IMG/VR virus record: IMGVR_UViG_3300047550_004491
Span: 1 to 30,117 of that record
Source: a virus
Reading direction: 5' to 3' (one strand)
Length of the DNA stretch: 30,117 bases
The position numbers were made by a program, and so were the translations under genes. A model generated the notes under the pieces. That model was not told the DNA's origin. It saw nothing but the letters and a program-made list of their open reading frames with translations, and ran no database searches. Numbering within the stretch: position 1 is the stretch's first letter; every line of letters begins with the position of its first letter. Shown here one piece after another: positions 22,869-29,831 of this stretch.

Positions 22869-25319
22869 TTATACTGTATTCCAAGCATCATTCTCACTAT
22901 TCCAATTTTTATCATTTGTATTCCATACAGCATGTGCTGCTGTGCTTGGTGTTATTGATGGGGTTGGAGTATTTGTTGGAGTGCTTGTATTGGTAGGAGT
23001 ATTTGTGTTGGTTGGTGTTATGCTTGGTGTTACAGATGGAGTATTACTTGGTGTAACAGAAGCGGTAGGGGTATTTGTATTGGTTGGCGTGACAGTCGGT
23101 GTGTTTGTTGCGGTGTTGGTTGGTGTTACCGTTGGAGTGCTTGTTTGTGTTACGCTTGGTGTGTTTGTTGTTGTATTCGTTGGTGTATTTGTAACCGTTT
23201 GGGTATTCGTATTAGTTGGCGTATTTGTGTTAGTTGGAGTAACGGTTGGAGTATTCGTATTTGTCGGAGTAATCGAAGGTGTCGGAGTATTCGTGTTTGT
23301 CGGAGTCTGCGTGGGGGTCGGTGTTGGATTCTGCGTTGGGAAGGGACCACTCATGTCATTGAATGCTGCATCACAACGATCAAGCGGTGTCATTATTTTG
23401 ATTTTAAATGTTCCTGACCAACCAGCAAGCATGTCTTGGTATTTCTCAATGAATGGAATGCATTCAACTGATTCATCCAAATAATAATTCTGATTGAAGT
23501 TACCAAGTGAATCTGTAACACTAAGTCTGAACTGTGAAATGATGTCATCAAGAATTTGATTGGTGTCAGAAAGAACATCAATCATGTTGTCAAGATCTCT
23601 TTCCAAAATGTCAGCAACCAAAACATTGAATTCATAACTCATGTATTGTAATTCCTGTGTTGCTTGATTTGGAATCACGAACATAAGTGGGTAATATGGT
23701 GCTTGATTGTCGACATTCACTTCCTTGTCTCTTGTGTCCGTTAAATAACCAAACTCTTCAGCATCCCCAAATCCAAATGAATTGATTTGTTTGTGATGAT
23801 CCGCAAGTAATCTAAAATCGTCTATAATTGATTTAAAGTTAATTCCTGCGTGGTATATTGGTGTTCCTGTGAATGTGTTGAAGGCTGCGGCACATCTGTC
23901 AAGTGGTGTCTTGGTTTTTATATTGATGAGTCCTGTCCATCCATTTGTCATGTCAGAATAGTGCTCCATAAATGGGGTGCAAACAACTGTGTCATCCAAA
24001 TAATACAAGTAATTGAAATTACCTTGAAGATTGGTAACAGAAAGTCTGAATTGACTTATAACATCATTAAGAATTTGTAGTGTGTCTGAAAGTGTGTCAA
24101 CTTCATTTGCAAGATCCCTATCAACAATGTCAAGTGAGACAACATTGAACTTCCATTCTTTGAACTGTAGATCATTGGTGATGTTACCAGGGACTATGAA
24201 TAGTAATGGGAAATAAGGTGACTGTGCATCAGGATTGTCTTGTTTGTCTCTTGATGTTGTTAAATAAGAAAGTTCATCAACATTACCAAGACCGAATGAA
24301 TTGATTTGTTTATGTGAATTGGCAAGGTATTTCAGATCATCAGCAATGGTCTTAAAATTGATTCCATAAACTGGTAGTGGTGTTGGGCTCGGTTGAGCAC
24401 TTGGGGTAATACTTGGGGTAATACTTGGGGTTGGTGTGTTCGTTGGAGTGTTGGTGGGTGTCTGTGTATTGGTTGGCGTATTTGTCGGAGTGTTGGTTGG
24501 AGTTTCAGTATTTGTTGGAGTAATCGATGGAGTGGGAGTGGGTGTCGGCGGAAGTCCAATATATTTCGAATAGAAATAATCATAAGTGTCCGTCATTTCT
24601 GTGTCAGAAAGTCTTCTGTCATAAACTAAAACTTCTGTCATAGCCAGACCTTGCTGTTGACCTAATATTTGGAATATAGGATTGGTAAATGTTACAAGTG
24701 TATTTGTTTGAACTGTCTGACTCACAAGAGCACCACTCAACCAAAATTCTGTTACTGCAGATGTTCCTGATTGGTAAACTCTTGTTGCTCCAATCACCCA
24801 TTGATTTGTATAACCACTAATACCTGGCTCAGGATTTACGGAAGTTCCGCCTGTATAGAATGTGTATGTTCTTCCACCATAACCTGCTCCAAAAGGTTCC
24901 AATGTGTCCACTTCAAAAAATCTATTTGGAGCATTTGTTTGACAGAGGTAGTTAGATTGTTGATCACAAGCAAGAATGACATTATAAGTTGATCCTGTAT
25001 TATTATACATGAACCAAGTTGTGTAGTCTTGGTATGATCCATAATCTCCTAATTGATTGGTCAAACCGAATACAAAACATCCTGGTGATGATGTTCCAAC
25101 ATCTGAAGTTGCAACTCCCGAATATTGTAATGTTGTTGGGTTTTGGTAACCTGAATAACTATATTGAGAAAGTCCACCAGTTACTCCTGAGAAGTATTTT
25201 GGTAATGATGCAAGGTTGTCTGCTTTTAATATTGCAACACCTGTTCCTCCACCTATGGTGAGAGATGATTGATTGGTAAAATCAACTTGAACGGTAAGAC
25301 CTGATGTTATAAAACTCAT
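22869..25319 (-). CDS. Large modular appendage protein with LamG-like domain, two tail-completion-like domains and two TNTPT stretches
   Basis: 816 residues in five parts. Residues 1-254 form a LamG/concanavalin-like domain ending with the hallmark [20 protein letters not shown]. Residues about 255-318 are a TNTPT repeat. Residues 320-492 and 493-662 are two copies of one domain with a 173-residue period: [10 protein letters not shown] and [10 protein letters not shown] against [10 protein letters not shown] and [10 protein letters not shown], both with ISQFRLSVT and TPLDRC. This domain resembles the stand-alone tail-completion proteins of Bacteroidota phages, in which a short helix and the motif HKQINSFG precede PLLFIVP. 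Residues about 663-795 are a second repeat, then a short tail. The start at 25319 shares ATGA with the frameshifted stop of the preceding gene. It probably sits at the neck or tail surface. Confidence 0.75.
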   Translation of the reverse strand: MSFITSGLTVQVDFTNQSSLTIGGGTGVAILKADNLASLPKYFSGVTGGLSQYSYSGYQNPTTLQYSGVATSDVGTSSPGCFVFGLTNQLGDYGSYQDYTTWFMYNNTGSTYNVILACDQQSNYLCQTNAPNRFFEVDTLEPFGAGYGGRTYTFYTGGTSVNPEPGISGYTNQWVIGATRVYQSGTSAVTEFWLSGALVSQTVQTNTLVTFTNPIFQILGQQQGLAMTEVLVYDRRLSDTEMTDTYDYFYSKYIGLPPTPTPTPSITPTNTETPTNTPTNTPTNTQTPTNTPTNTPTPSITPSITPSAQPSPTPLPVYGINFKTIADDLKYLANSHKQINSFGLGNVDELSYLTTSRDKQDNPDAQSPYFPLLFIVPGNITNDLQFKEWKFNVVSLDIVDRDLANEVDTLSDTLQILNDVISQFRLSVTNLQGNFNYLYYLDDTVVCTPFMEHYSDMTNGWTGLINIKTKTPLDRCAAAFNTFTGTPIYHAGINFKSIIDDFRLLADHHKQINSFGFGDAEEFGYLTDTRDKEVNVDNQAPYYPLMFVIPNQATQELQYMSYEFNVLVADILERDLDNMIDVLSDTNQILDDIISQFRLSVTDSLGNFNQNYYLDESVECIPFIEKYQDMLAGWSGTFKIKIMTPLDRCDAAFNDMSGPFPTQNPTPTPTQTPTNTNTPTPSITPTNTNTPTVTPTNTNTPTNTNTQTVTNTPTNTTTNTPSVTQTSTPTVTPTNTATNTPTVTPTNTNTPTASVTPSNTPSVTPSITPTNTNTPTNTSTPTNTPTPSITPSTAAHAVWNTNDKNWNSENDAWNTV
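22930..23340 (-). repeat. TNTPT repeat at the C-terminus of the large appendage protein
   Basis: About 135 codons of [17 protein letters not shown]-like units with mixed synonymous codons. Confidence 0.9.
23335..24362 (-). repeat. Internal duplication of a tail-completion-like domain
   Basis: Two copies, 24362-23844 and 23843-23335, with a 173-codon period. They share [33 protein letters not shown] and TPLDRC. The DNA has diverged between copies, so this is not a recent exact duplication. Confidence 0.85.
24365..24555 (-). repeat. TNTPT repeat after the LamG-like domain
   Basis: About 60 codons including [15 protein letters not shown]. At 24399-24430 the plus strand has two exact copies of the 12-mer ACTTGGGGTAAT and the start of a third, coding for ITPS units; this is the only near-exact short tandem DNA repeat seen in these regions. 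Confidence 0.9.
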
Positions 25320-26067
25320 CGTTGTTGTTCTTTCATTTGTTTTTCTTTCTCCTTATTGAGGTCAATAAGGAAAGAAAGATGATTAAGAGCAGCCAGAAGG
25401 GGGAGGTTAGTAACAGAATCAACTTGCCAAACTTTGTTTTCTGCAAGGAAACTAATTGCCGTATACCACTTCCAAAACCCTGCAAAACTATTCGGAGCCT
25501 CATCATCTGCCACAAAATCGGACTCTTCGAATAAACTTCCGAAAGTTGCGGTAATGCCCTTCCTGAATTCAACAAAAAAAAAACTGCTCCCTCAAGGTAT
25601 TTGATTGGAAGGTCTTTCATCGTTTCTATTCTTGCTTTAAAATCTGACTCCCCATACTTGATTCCATCTTCTGTATACAAATAGGCTGCGAGTTCCTGTA
25701 AGTTGGAAACTCTATATGATTCTTCTTTATTCAGGAATGTGTCAATGTCAACGAATTGACCAAATGAAATCTTTGTTACATCAACGAAGTTATATTTGAT
25801 CCCATTGAGTTCAATAGTTTTGAAGAGTTGTCTTTGATCTTGATTGATGAATTTATAGAGTTCATGTCCAACCTTTCTTATGGTTGTTGCATCCTGATCC
25901 ATGATCTCTGATTCTTTTATTCCTGTTACTTTGGAAATCATTCTCACATACATCTCTTGTTCATCCAAGATGTCTTTGAGTTTCATTATGTCCATCCACA
26001 TAGAAATGGTTGGTTCTTTAACCTCATATTTTTTTCCATCGTAATCAATGAATTTGGTCATACTCAT
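25316..26067 (-). CDS. Tail-assembly-chaperone-like protein made by a -1 frameshift
   Basis: The frame from the ATG at 26067 ([20 protein letters not shown]) codes for a helical domain up to KYLEGAV (residue 162) and then enters a T10 run. Staying in frame gives a 244-residue protein whose last 80 residues look unlike a folded domain and end in a hydrophobic segment and KKNK (stop at 25333). A -1 slip on the T-run gives [20 protein letters not shown], then [20 protein letters not shown] and a Lys/Glu-rich end, a 250-residue product stopping at 25316, where TGA overlaps the next ATG. The joined protein resembles Bacteroidota phage tail-assembly chaperones or T4 gp26-like proteins. Programmed shift and homopolymer sequencing error are both possible. 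Confidence 0.7.
25574..25583 (-). other. T10 slippery run (candidate -1 frameshift site)
   Basis: Minus strand reads GCA GTT TTT TTT TTG in the initial frame. Slipping back by one gives GTT TTT TTT TTT GTT and opens the frame that ends at 25316. The initial-frame sequence before the run is clearly protein-like, and so is the -1 frame after it. Confidence 0.7.
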
Positions 26068-26078
26068 AAATATTGTTT

Positions 26079-27218
26079 TTAGTATACATAAACTCCTGTG
26101 TCTCGGGCTACCTTCATCTCGAGGACATAACGAATGCCATCGAGCAAGTGGTTTGAATCATGCACCGGTTCATCAAGGTTGTTATTATTCTTGTCAATCT
26201 TCCAAACATATTGTTGAAGTTCAGATTGTAGATTAATTGAGTTTTTATGAACATAGAATTTTGATCTCTTGATTAGATCAATTCCATGTAAGATTGAATT
26301 TTTCTTTACTGGTTTTGCGTTGATTCCTTCTCTCTTGAGTTCCGCTATTGCTTGAGGATTTGCACTGTCACAAATAAAATCATCATATAAACTGACATCA
26401 AGATCTTTAATCTTATAAACAAGATCTGGTATGGTTACATTTTTGAGGTATAGTAGTTCCTCACAGTATATTGCTTCACCAAGTTTATAAACTTTGACAA
26501 GTGCTGATGGATGTGAATAACCCCAGTCCAATCCATAACCCAATAGTTTCGCTTCTTTTGGGAGATCCTCATAGATCTGTTGATGATTGAATACAACTCT
26601 TGTTGGAGTTCCTCTGAGTCCAAGACCAAATACTTTCCATAGGTTTTGATCTCTGTCTTTTAGTTTTTCGATCTCATCAATTTGTGCTTGTGGTAAAAAT
26701 GGATTGTCCTTATAAGTTACGATCCTATAGAATGTGTCCTCTTGTTTTTCCATGTCATATAGGTAAGAATTCCATAGAGACGGATTGAAGTCAAAGATCA
26801 TTTTCTCTGAAGTTCTTAGTGACAACTGAACATATTCATCATAGGTAATCTCTGTTGCTTCATTGACAAAACATACATCTCTCTTCCTACCTCTGATCTT
26901 TTCTTCTGAATCCAGTGAGAACCATTCAATGATGTTTGTTCCAAGTTGGTAATAACCATCAACAGAATGCCAGTCATCTTCTTTATAGAGATCTAACATC
27001 AGAAGAATTTCTTTAAGGTCACGAAGAACAGATCCTTTGAGGGCGGGTAGAGTTTTTCTCACAATGGAATATGTTTTATTCTCTTGTTTTAGAACATCAA
27101 TCACCATCCAGAGAATTATATTCCATGTTTTCCCCGCCCTCGAAGAACCCTGAAAAATGTAGTTTCTATAATTGGGGTTTAATAGATCCTCAAATACCTG
27201 TGTTGTTTGAACTTTCAA
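26079..27218 (-). CDS. terL: Terminase large subunit (PBSX/XtmB-like)
   Basis: 379 residues. It is the ATP-driven DNA-packaging motor and nuclease that cuts and fills the head. The ATPase part has Walker A GSSRAGKT (24-31) and a Walker B-like CFVNEATE preceded by a basic GRKRD. The nuclease part has LDWGYSHPSALVKVY, then FICDSANPQAIAELKREG and a final acidic segment SNHLLDGIRYVLE, the order seen in PBSX-type large subunits. No ATG lies between an upstream in-frame stop and the Walker A motif; the best start is TTG at 27218, inside the A-rich end of the small basic gene. The small subunit lies about 0.6 kb upstream. Confidence 0.9.
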   Translation of the reverse strand: MKVQTTQVFEDLLNPNYRNYIFQGSSRAGKTWNIILWMVIDVLKQENKTYSIVRKTLPALKGSVLRDLKEILLMLDLYKEDDWHSVDGYYQLGTNIIEWFSLDSEEKIRGRKRDVCFVNEATEITYDEYVQLSLRTSEKMIFDFNPSLWNSYLYDMEKQEDTFYRIVTYKDNPFLPQAQIDEIEKLKDRDQNLWKVFGLGLRGTPTRVVFNHQQIYEDLPKEAKLLGYGLDWGYSHPSALVKVYKLGEAIYCEELLYLKNVTIPDLVYKIKDLDVSLYDDFICDSANPQAIAELKREGINAKPVKKNSILHGIDLIKRSKFYVHKNSINLQSELQQYVWKIDKNNNNLDEPVHDSNHLLDGIRYVLEMKVARDTGVYVY

Positions 27219-27360
27219 GTTTCTTTTTTTCTTCTGCTTCTTTTAGGAGTCTATTAAACTCTTCTGTGATCCTTTTGGATTCGTATTTCTTAAATTGGTT
27301 TCTTGCAACTATTCTACGGTTATGGGCTTTTTTTCCTCCGCGCTTTCTTGATTCTGGCAT
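27190..27360 (-). CDS. Small highly basic protein upstream of the terminase
   Basis: 56 residues, rich in Lys and Arg (MPESRKRGGKKAHNRRIVAR and onward), with a Lys/Glu helix at the end. It is embedded between the preceding gene (52-base overlap) and the terminase start (29-base overlap). A short basic frame with a HNRR-like motif in front of the large terminase occurs in other Bacteroidota phages, so the gene is probably real. The overlap probably supplies translational coupling for the TTG-started terminase. A nucleic-acid-binding role is a guess from charge. Confidence 0.55.
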   Translation of the reverse strand: MPESRKRGGKKAHNRRIVARNQFKKYESKRITEEFNRLLKEAEEKKKLESSNNTGI

Positions 27361-27797
27361 GGTGTTAAAGTTTTTCTTACATACTTGCTCATCTTAAGTC
27401 TCTTTTCTGTTTCAAATACATTGTTCACATACTTGGAGATTTCGATGATTTTATTTTGCATTATTCTATAATTGGTTTCCCCGACAACATAGAAATTGAA
27501 TTCAATTCCATAGAAACAATAAAAGTTTCGGTAATATGATTCTTTGATCTGTGTGTCCATAATGTATTTAGAGTTCATTCCTTCCATCTTAAGTGCTTTT
27601 TCGATGGAGAACCTTAATCTTTGGAGAAAGTGTCTTAAATCGACTTTATGGTCGTTCTCATTTGATTCCATGAATCCCTTTATACCAAACCAAACAGATT
27701 TTATGTCATTTTTAGTAACTGATCCTGCATCAAGTTGAAAATCTTTGTAGTCAGGGGTTTTGAAGAAATAGAATTTTGGTTTCTTAGTCTTGCTCAT
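27309..27797 (-). CDS. Conserved-looking protein of unknown function between the terminase subunits
   Basis: 162 residues with a basic N-terminus (MSKTKKPKFYFFKTPDYKDF), a central helical region (RHFLQRLRFSIEKALKMEGM) and an aromatic stretch (YYRNFYCFYGIEFNFYVVGE). No membrane segment or catalytic motif is seen. Family not recognised. It overlaps the small-terminase gene by 14 bases and the small basic gene by 52, so it is part of the packaging cluster; a packaging-related role is inferred only from this position. Confidence 0.65.
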   Translation of the reverse strand: MSKTKKPKFYFFKTPDYKDFQLDAGSVTKNDIKSVWFGIKGFMESNENDHKVDLRHFLQRLRFSIEKALKMEGMNSKYIMDTQIKESYYRNFYCFYGIEFNFYVVGETNYRIMQNKIIEISKYVNNVFETEKRLKMSKYVRKTLTPCQNQESAEEKKPITVE

Positions 27798-28215
27798 TTT
27801 GTTCTTTTGATTTGATTATTTCGATTTCAATTTTCTTATTGGAGTCAATCTTTTCTCCCATTGAAGTTATGTCTACTTTCTTTTCTGCATTCCAATCATC
27901 TTTGAATCTGTTTCTCATGATCAGAGAATATAAGTTGGAGTTTAGATCTTTTGACTTCCCATCCTTGAATCCTTTTCTTGGTATTGAATTCCACCAATTA
28001 TGTGAAAGTTCTCTAAACTCATTGATGGTTTCTTGAAATTCGGGTTCATTTTGGAGTAATGAATAGAATGCCTCCTTTGAAATCCCAAGAGCAACTCTGA
28101 GATCGACATCAAAATGTCCTTCTCTTCCCATCTCGAGTGCTATGAGTTTCCAATTATGTGGAAGACTATTGAGCGTCGTTAGAGGTCTCCCCACTGGTCT
28201 TTTGCCATTGTTCAT
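27784..28215 (-). CDS. terS: Terminase small subunit (probable)
   Basis: 143 residues from the ATG at 28215 (MNNGKRPVGRP); the longer frame from 28224 would need TTG. The block KLIALEMGREGHFDVDLRVA and LGISKEAFYSLLQNEPEFQE is a helix-turn-helix-like DNA-binding region typical of small terminases, followed by WWNSIPRKGFKDG and a Lys/Glu-rich C-terminus that may form the oligomerisation part. It would recognise the packaging site and load the large subunit. It lies two genes upstream of the large subunit. Its 5' end overlaps the preceding gene by about 50 bases. Confidence 0.7.
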   Translation of the reverse strand: MNNGKRPVGRPLTTLNSLPHNWKLIALEMGREGHFDVDLRVALGISKEAFYSLLQNEPEFQETINEFRELSHNWWNSIPRKGFKDGKSKDLNSNLYSLIMRNRFKDDWNAEKKVDITSMGEKIDSNKKIEIEIIKSKEQNEQD

Positions 28216-28504
28216 ATTGTTCAAATCTTTTAATTAGATGATCCATTCTATTTTTCACTCTGATCCAACAATCTATACAGTTGATGGTAAGTTGCTCAGG
28301 GAAATGTTTATTATGGAAATTTATAACCCATTTTTTTTCTGTTAAGACATGAGAGTTTCTTATAAAGAATTCTTGAACTCTCATTATTTCTTCTTTTGAA
28401 TATTCAGGTTTTGGTGGTTCTTTTAATTGGACTGAGCCATCGGCTTTGTTGACAATCACTGGTTGAGATTGTTCTTTATTCTTTTGTTTACAATTACATC
28501 CCAT
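28166..28504 (-). CDS. Small Cys-containing protein preceding the terminase
   Basis: 112 residues beginning MGCNCKQKNKEQSQ (a CxC pair at positions 3-5), with a second Cys pair further on (INCIDCWIR) that could bind a metal. The middle is basic and helical (EEIMRVQEFFIRNSHVLTEK). Proteins beginning MGCNC occur next to packaging genes in Bacteroidota phages, but I cannot name a function. It overlaps the sigma-like gene by 11 bases and the small-terminase gene by about 50. Confidence 0.65.
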   Translation of the reverse strand: MGCNCKQKNKEQSQPVIVNKADGSVQLKEPPKPEYSKEEIMRVQEFFIRNSHVLTEKKWVINFHNKHFPEQLTINCIDCWIRVKNRMDHLIKRFEQYEQWQKTSGETSNDAQ

Positions 28505-29048
28505 TTGCTTTGTAGTGTTCTTCTCTAATTTTTTTTAATATTCTTCTGTATTTGTTTATGTCCCTTGAGACTGAATTTAATGGTATTGTTGTTCGTTTTG
28601 ACAACTTGCTAACTGAACAACCTTCTTCTATAAATAGTTCAAACAGACGAGCATAATACCACAGGTCTCCTTTCTTATGAAATCTAATCAAATCTTCTAC
28701 CCAATTCAAGTTAATTTCCGATTCTTCATATATTGAATCTTTTAGATCATGATCTGTTAATTCTGTGAACTTATATTTTGTGTATTGATGGAAATATTGA
28801 CTTGTCTTTGAATGAAAGTTATTTCTAACCATTCTTGCAAAAAAGAACAACCTCTCTTTGTCATTTAATTTTGGCGCTAAATTATTTGAGAGAAGTTGTT
28901 CAAGACAAGAGTGCAATAGATCATCAACATCTTTTAACTTGGAGATCTTTTGACATATTAAGTTCAGTTCCGAATAGTTATTCTGAATCCATTGATTCAG
29001 ACTTTGGGGTGTGTTTTCCCCTAAAGAGGATTCTGTTGTGGAACTCAT
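28494..29048 (-). CDS. Sigma-70-family-like transcription factor
   Basis: 184 residues. Residues 37-90 resemble sigma region 2 (KDVDDLLHSCLEQLLSN, then FFFARMVRNNFHSKTSQYF). The C-terminal residues 128-175 resemble region 4 (YARLFELFIEEGCSVSKLSK, then PLNSVSRDINKYRRILKKI), with a helix-turn-helix. The distance between them matches a two-domain ECF-type sigma. It could direct host RNA polymerase to phage late promoters. It is the second gene of the late operon, with a 71-base overlap with the winged-helix gene. No anti-sigma gene is visible. Related phage proteins are often annotated as sigma-70 factors; activity is not proven by the sequence. Confidence 0.65.
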   Translation of the reverse strand: MSSTTESSLGENTPQSLNQWIQNNYSELNLICQKISKLKDVDDLLHSCLEQLLSNNLAPKLNDKERLFFFARMVRNNFHSKTSQYFHQYTKYKFTELTDHDLKDSIYEESEINLNWVEDLIRFHKKGDLWYYARLFELFIEEGCSVSKLSKRTTIPLNSVSRDINKYRRILKKIREEHYKANGM

Positions 29049-29244
29049 TTTGTTCTGTCCAATGATTGTTTATTCTCTGCAAATAACCTCTCTTAACCAA
29101 AACAATCACATGATCTCTAACCGAAAATGGTGAGATGGTCATGTCCTTTGAGATTTCAGTATTTGTTATTGTTGAATAACCTTTTGGATTCTGATCAATG
29201 GATTCACAGATGATGTCATAAATTTTTTTGTGAATTGGATTCAT
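28978..29244 (-). CDS. Small winged-helix DNA-binding protein
   Basis: 88 residues. Residues about 22-60 form a winged helix-turn-helix: STITNTEISKDMTISPFSVR is the recognition helix region and DHVIVLVKRGYLQRI the following helix and wing. It is the first gene after the promoter-like sequence at 29263-29291, which makes it a candidate regulator of that promoter. The C-terminus (GKHTPKSESMDSE) is flexible and overlaps the sigma-like gene. Confidence 0.7.
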   Translation of the reverse strand: MNPIHKKIYDIICESIDQNPKGYSTITNTEISKDMTISPFSVRDHVIVLVKRGYLQRINNHWTEQNEFHNRILFRGKHTPKSESMDSE

Positions 29245-29262
29245 GGCTTTTTCTTTTTATAA

Positions 29263-29291
29263 ATATTAGGTATAGGGTGGTATAGAGTAAA
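29263..29291 (-). promoter_or_regulatory. Promoter-like region of the late operon
   Basis: On the minus strand TTTACT (29286-29291) and TAATAT (29263-29268) are separated by exactly 17 bases; the spacer contains two copies of CTATACC (CTATACCACCCTATACC). The element at 3053-3081 has the same arrangement (TTGACT, 17 bases, TATATT, with CCCTATACC in the spacer). The repeated CTATACC may be an activator or operator site. It ends about 18 bases upstream of the winged-helix start. Confidence 0.55.
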
Positions 29292-29317
29292 TAAAAAATC
29301 ATCAAAGTTTTTAAAAT

Positions 29318-29348
29318 AAAAAACCCCAACTTTTTTAGATTGGGGTTT
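29318..29348 (-). terminator. Intrinsic terminator upstream of the late operon
   Basis: AAACCCCAA (29321-29329) and TTGGGGTTT (29340-29348) form a perfect 9-bp stem, followed by T-rich sequence on the minus strand (complement of 29317-29323). It ends the transcript of the three genes to its right. Confidence 0.88.
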
Positions 29349-29350
29349 GA

Positions 29351-29662
29351 TTATATTGATTTGAATCTACCGAATTTTAATTCAAGACCAGTCATGGTTC
29401 TTGTGATGATGTCACATCTTTCATATTCTTCTTCTTCCTTTGCCTTTCTTAATTGATCTGTTAAGATTCCAATGTATAGATGAATCAGTCTTGGATCAAT
29501 GTCGAGATTGAATTTATAATATTGGAGAACAATGTCAACAATCTCTTGTTTTTCTTCTTCCTTGAGTGTGAAATATTTTTGAACAGGTATGTCATATTTT
29601 TCAGAAAGTAGTTCTTTAAACCTGTCAATCTGTCTCTCTCGGGAATCCTTGAACCGTTTCAT
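29351..29662 (-). CDS. Hypothetical helical protein
   Basis: 103 residues, almost wholly helical and charged (KRFKDSRERQIDRFKELLSE; later ILTDQLRKAKEEEEYERCD). Family not recognised. It ends two bases before the terminator stem at 29318-29348 and overlaps the gene at 29625-29831 by 38 bases, so the three genes at this edge form one unit. No catalytic motif is seen. Confidence 0.65.
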   Translation of the reverse strand: MKRFKDSRERQIDRFKELLSEKYDIPVQKYFTLKEEEKQEIVDIVLQYYKFNLDIDPRLIHLYIGILTDQLRKAKEEEEYERCDIITRTMTGLELKFGRFKSI

Positions 29663-29831
29663 CTGTTGGTAATTTTAAAGTCTTCAACATCGCCATCTTG
29701 ATCTGCCACTTATTATATTCTAAATATAAATCATGCATTCTTGCTCTTTCAAGACTGGTCATTGTTGAATTATTTCCTTTATTCCAATCAGAGTTAAATA
29801 ATGGTTTAAAGTGCTCTGGTAGATCATTCAT
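29625..29831 (-). CDS. Hypothetical small protein
   Basis: 68 residues (MNDLPEHFKPLFNSDWNKGN and onward) with a helical Arg/Met/Lys-rich middle. Family not recognised. It overlaps both neighbours (8 bases with the gene on its 5' side, 38 with the one on its 3' side), which supports it as part of one translationally coupled unit. Confidence 0.6.
   Translation of the reverse strand: MNDLPEHFKPLFNSDWNKGNNSTMTSLERARMHDLYLEYNKWQIKMAMLKTLKLPTDETVQGFPRETD

Noticed and set aside
22942-23484. Plus-strand open frame of 180 codons, again Val/Gly-rich
   Set aside because: Antisense shadow of the repeat in the large appendage gene, the same effect as at 7235-7975.
22930-24555. Repeats considered as a CRISPR array
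   Set aside because: Units are short, in-frame, coding and without unique spacers of constant length.
6328-25319. Diversity-generating retroelement suspected because of fibre proteins with lectin-like tips
   Set aside because: No reverse transcriptase gene and no template/variable repeat pair is seen in the window.
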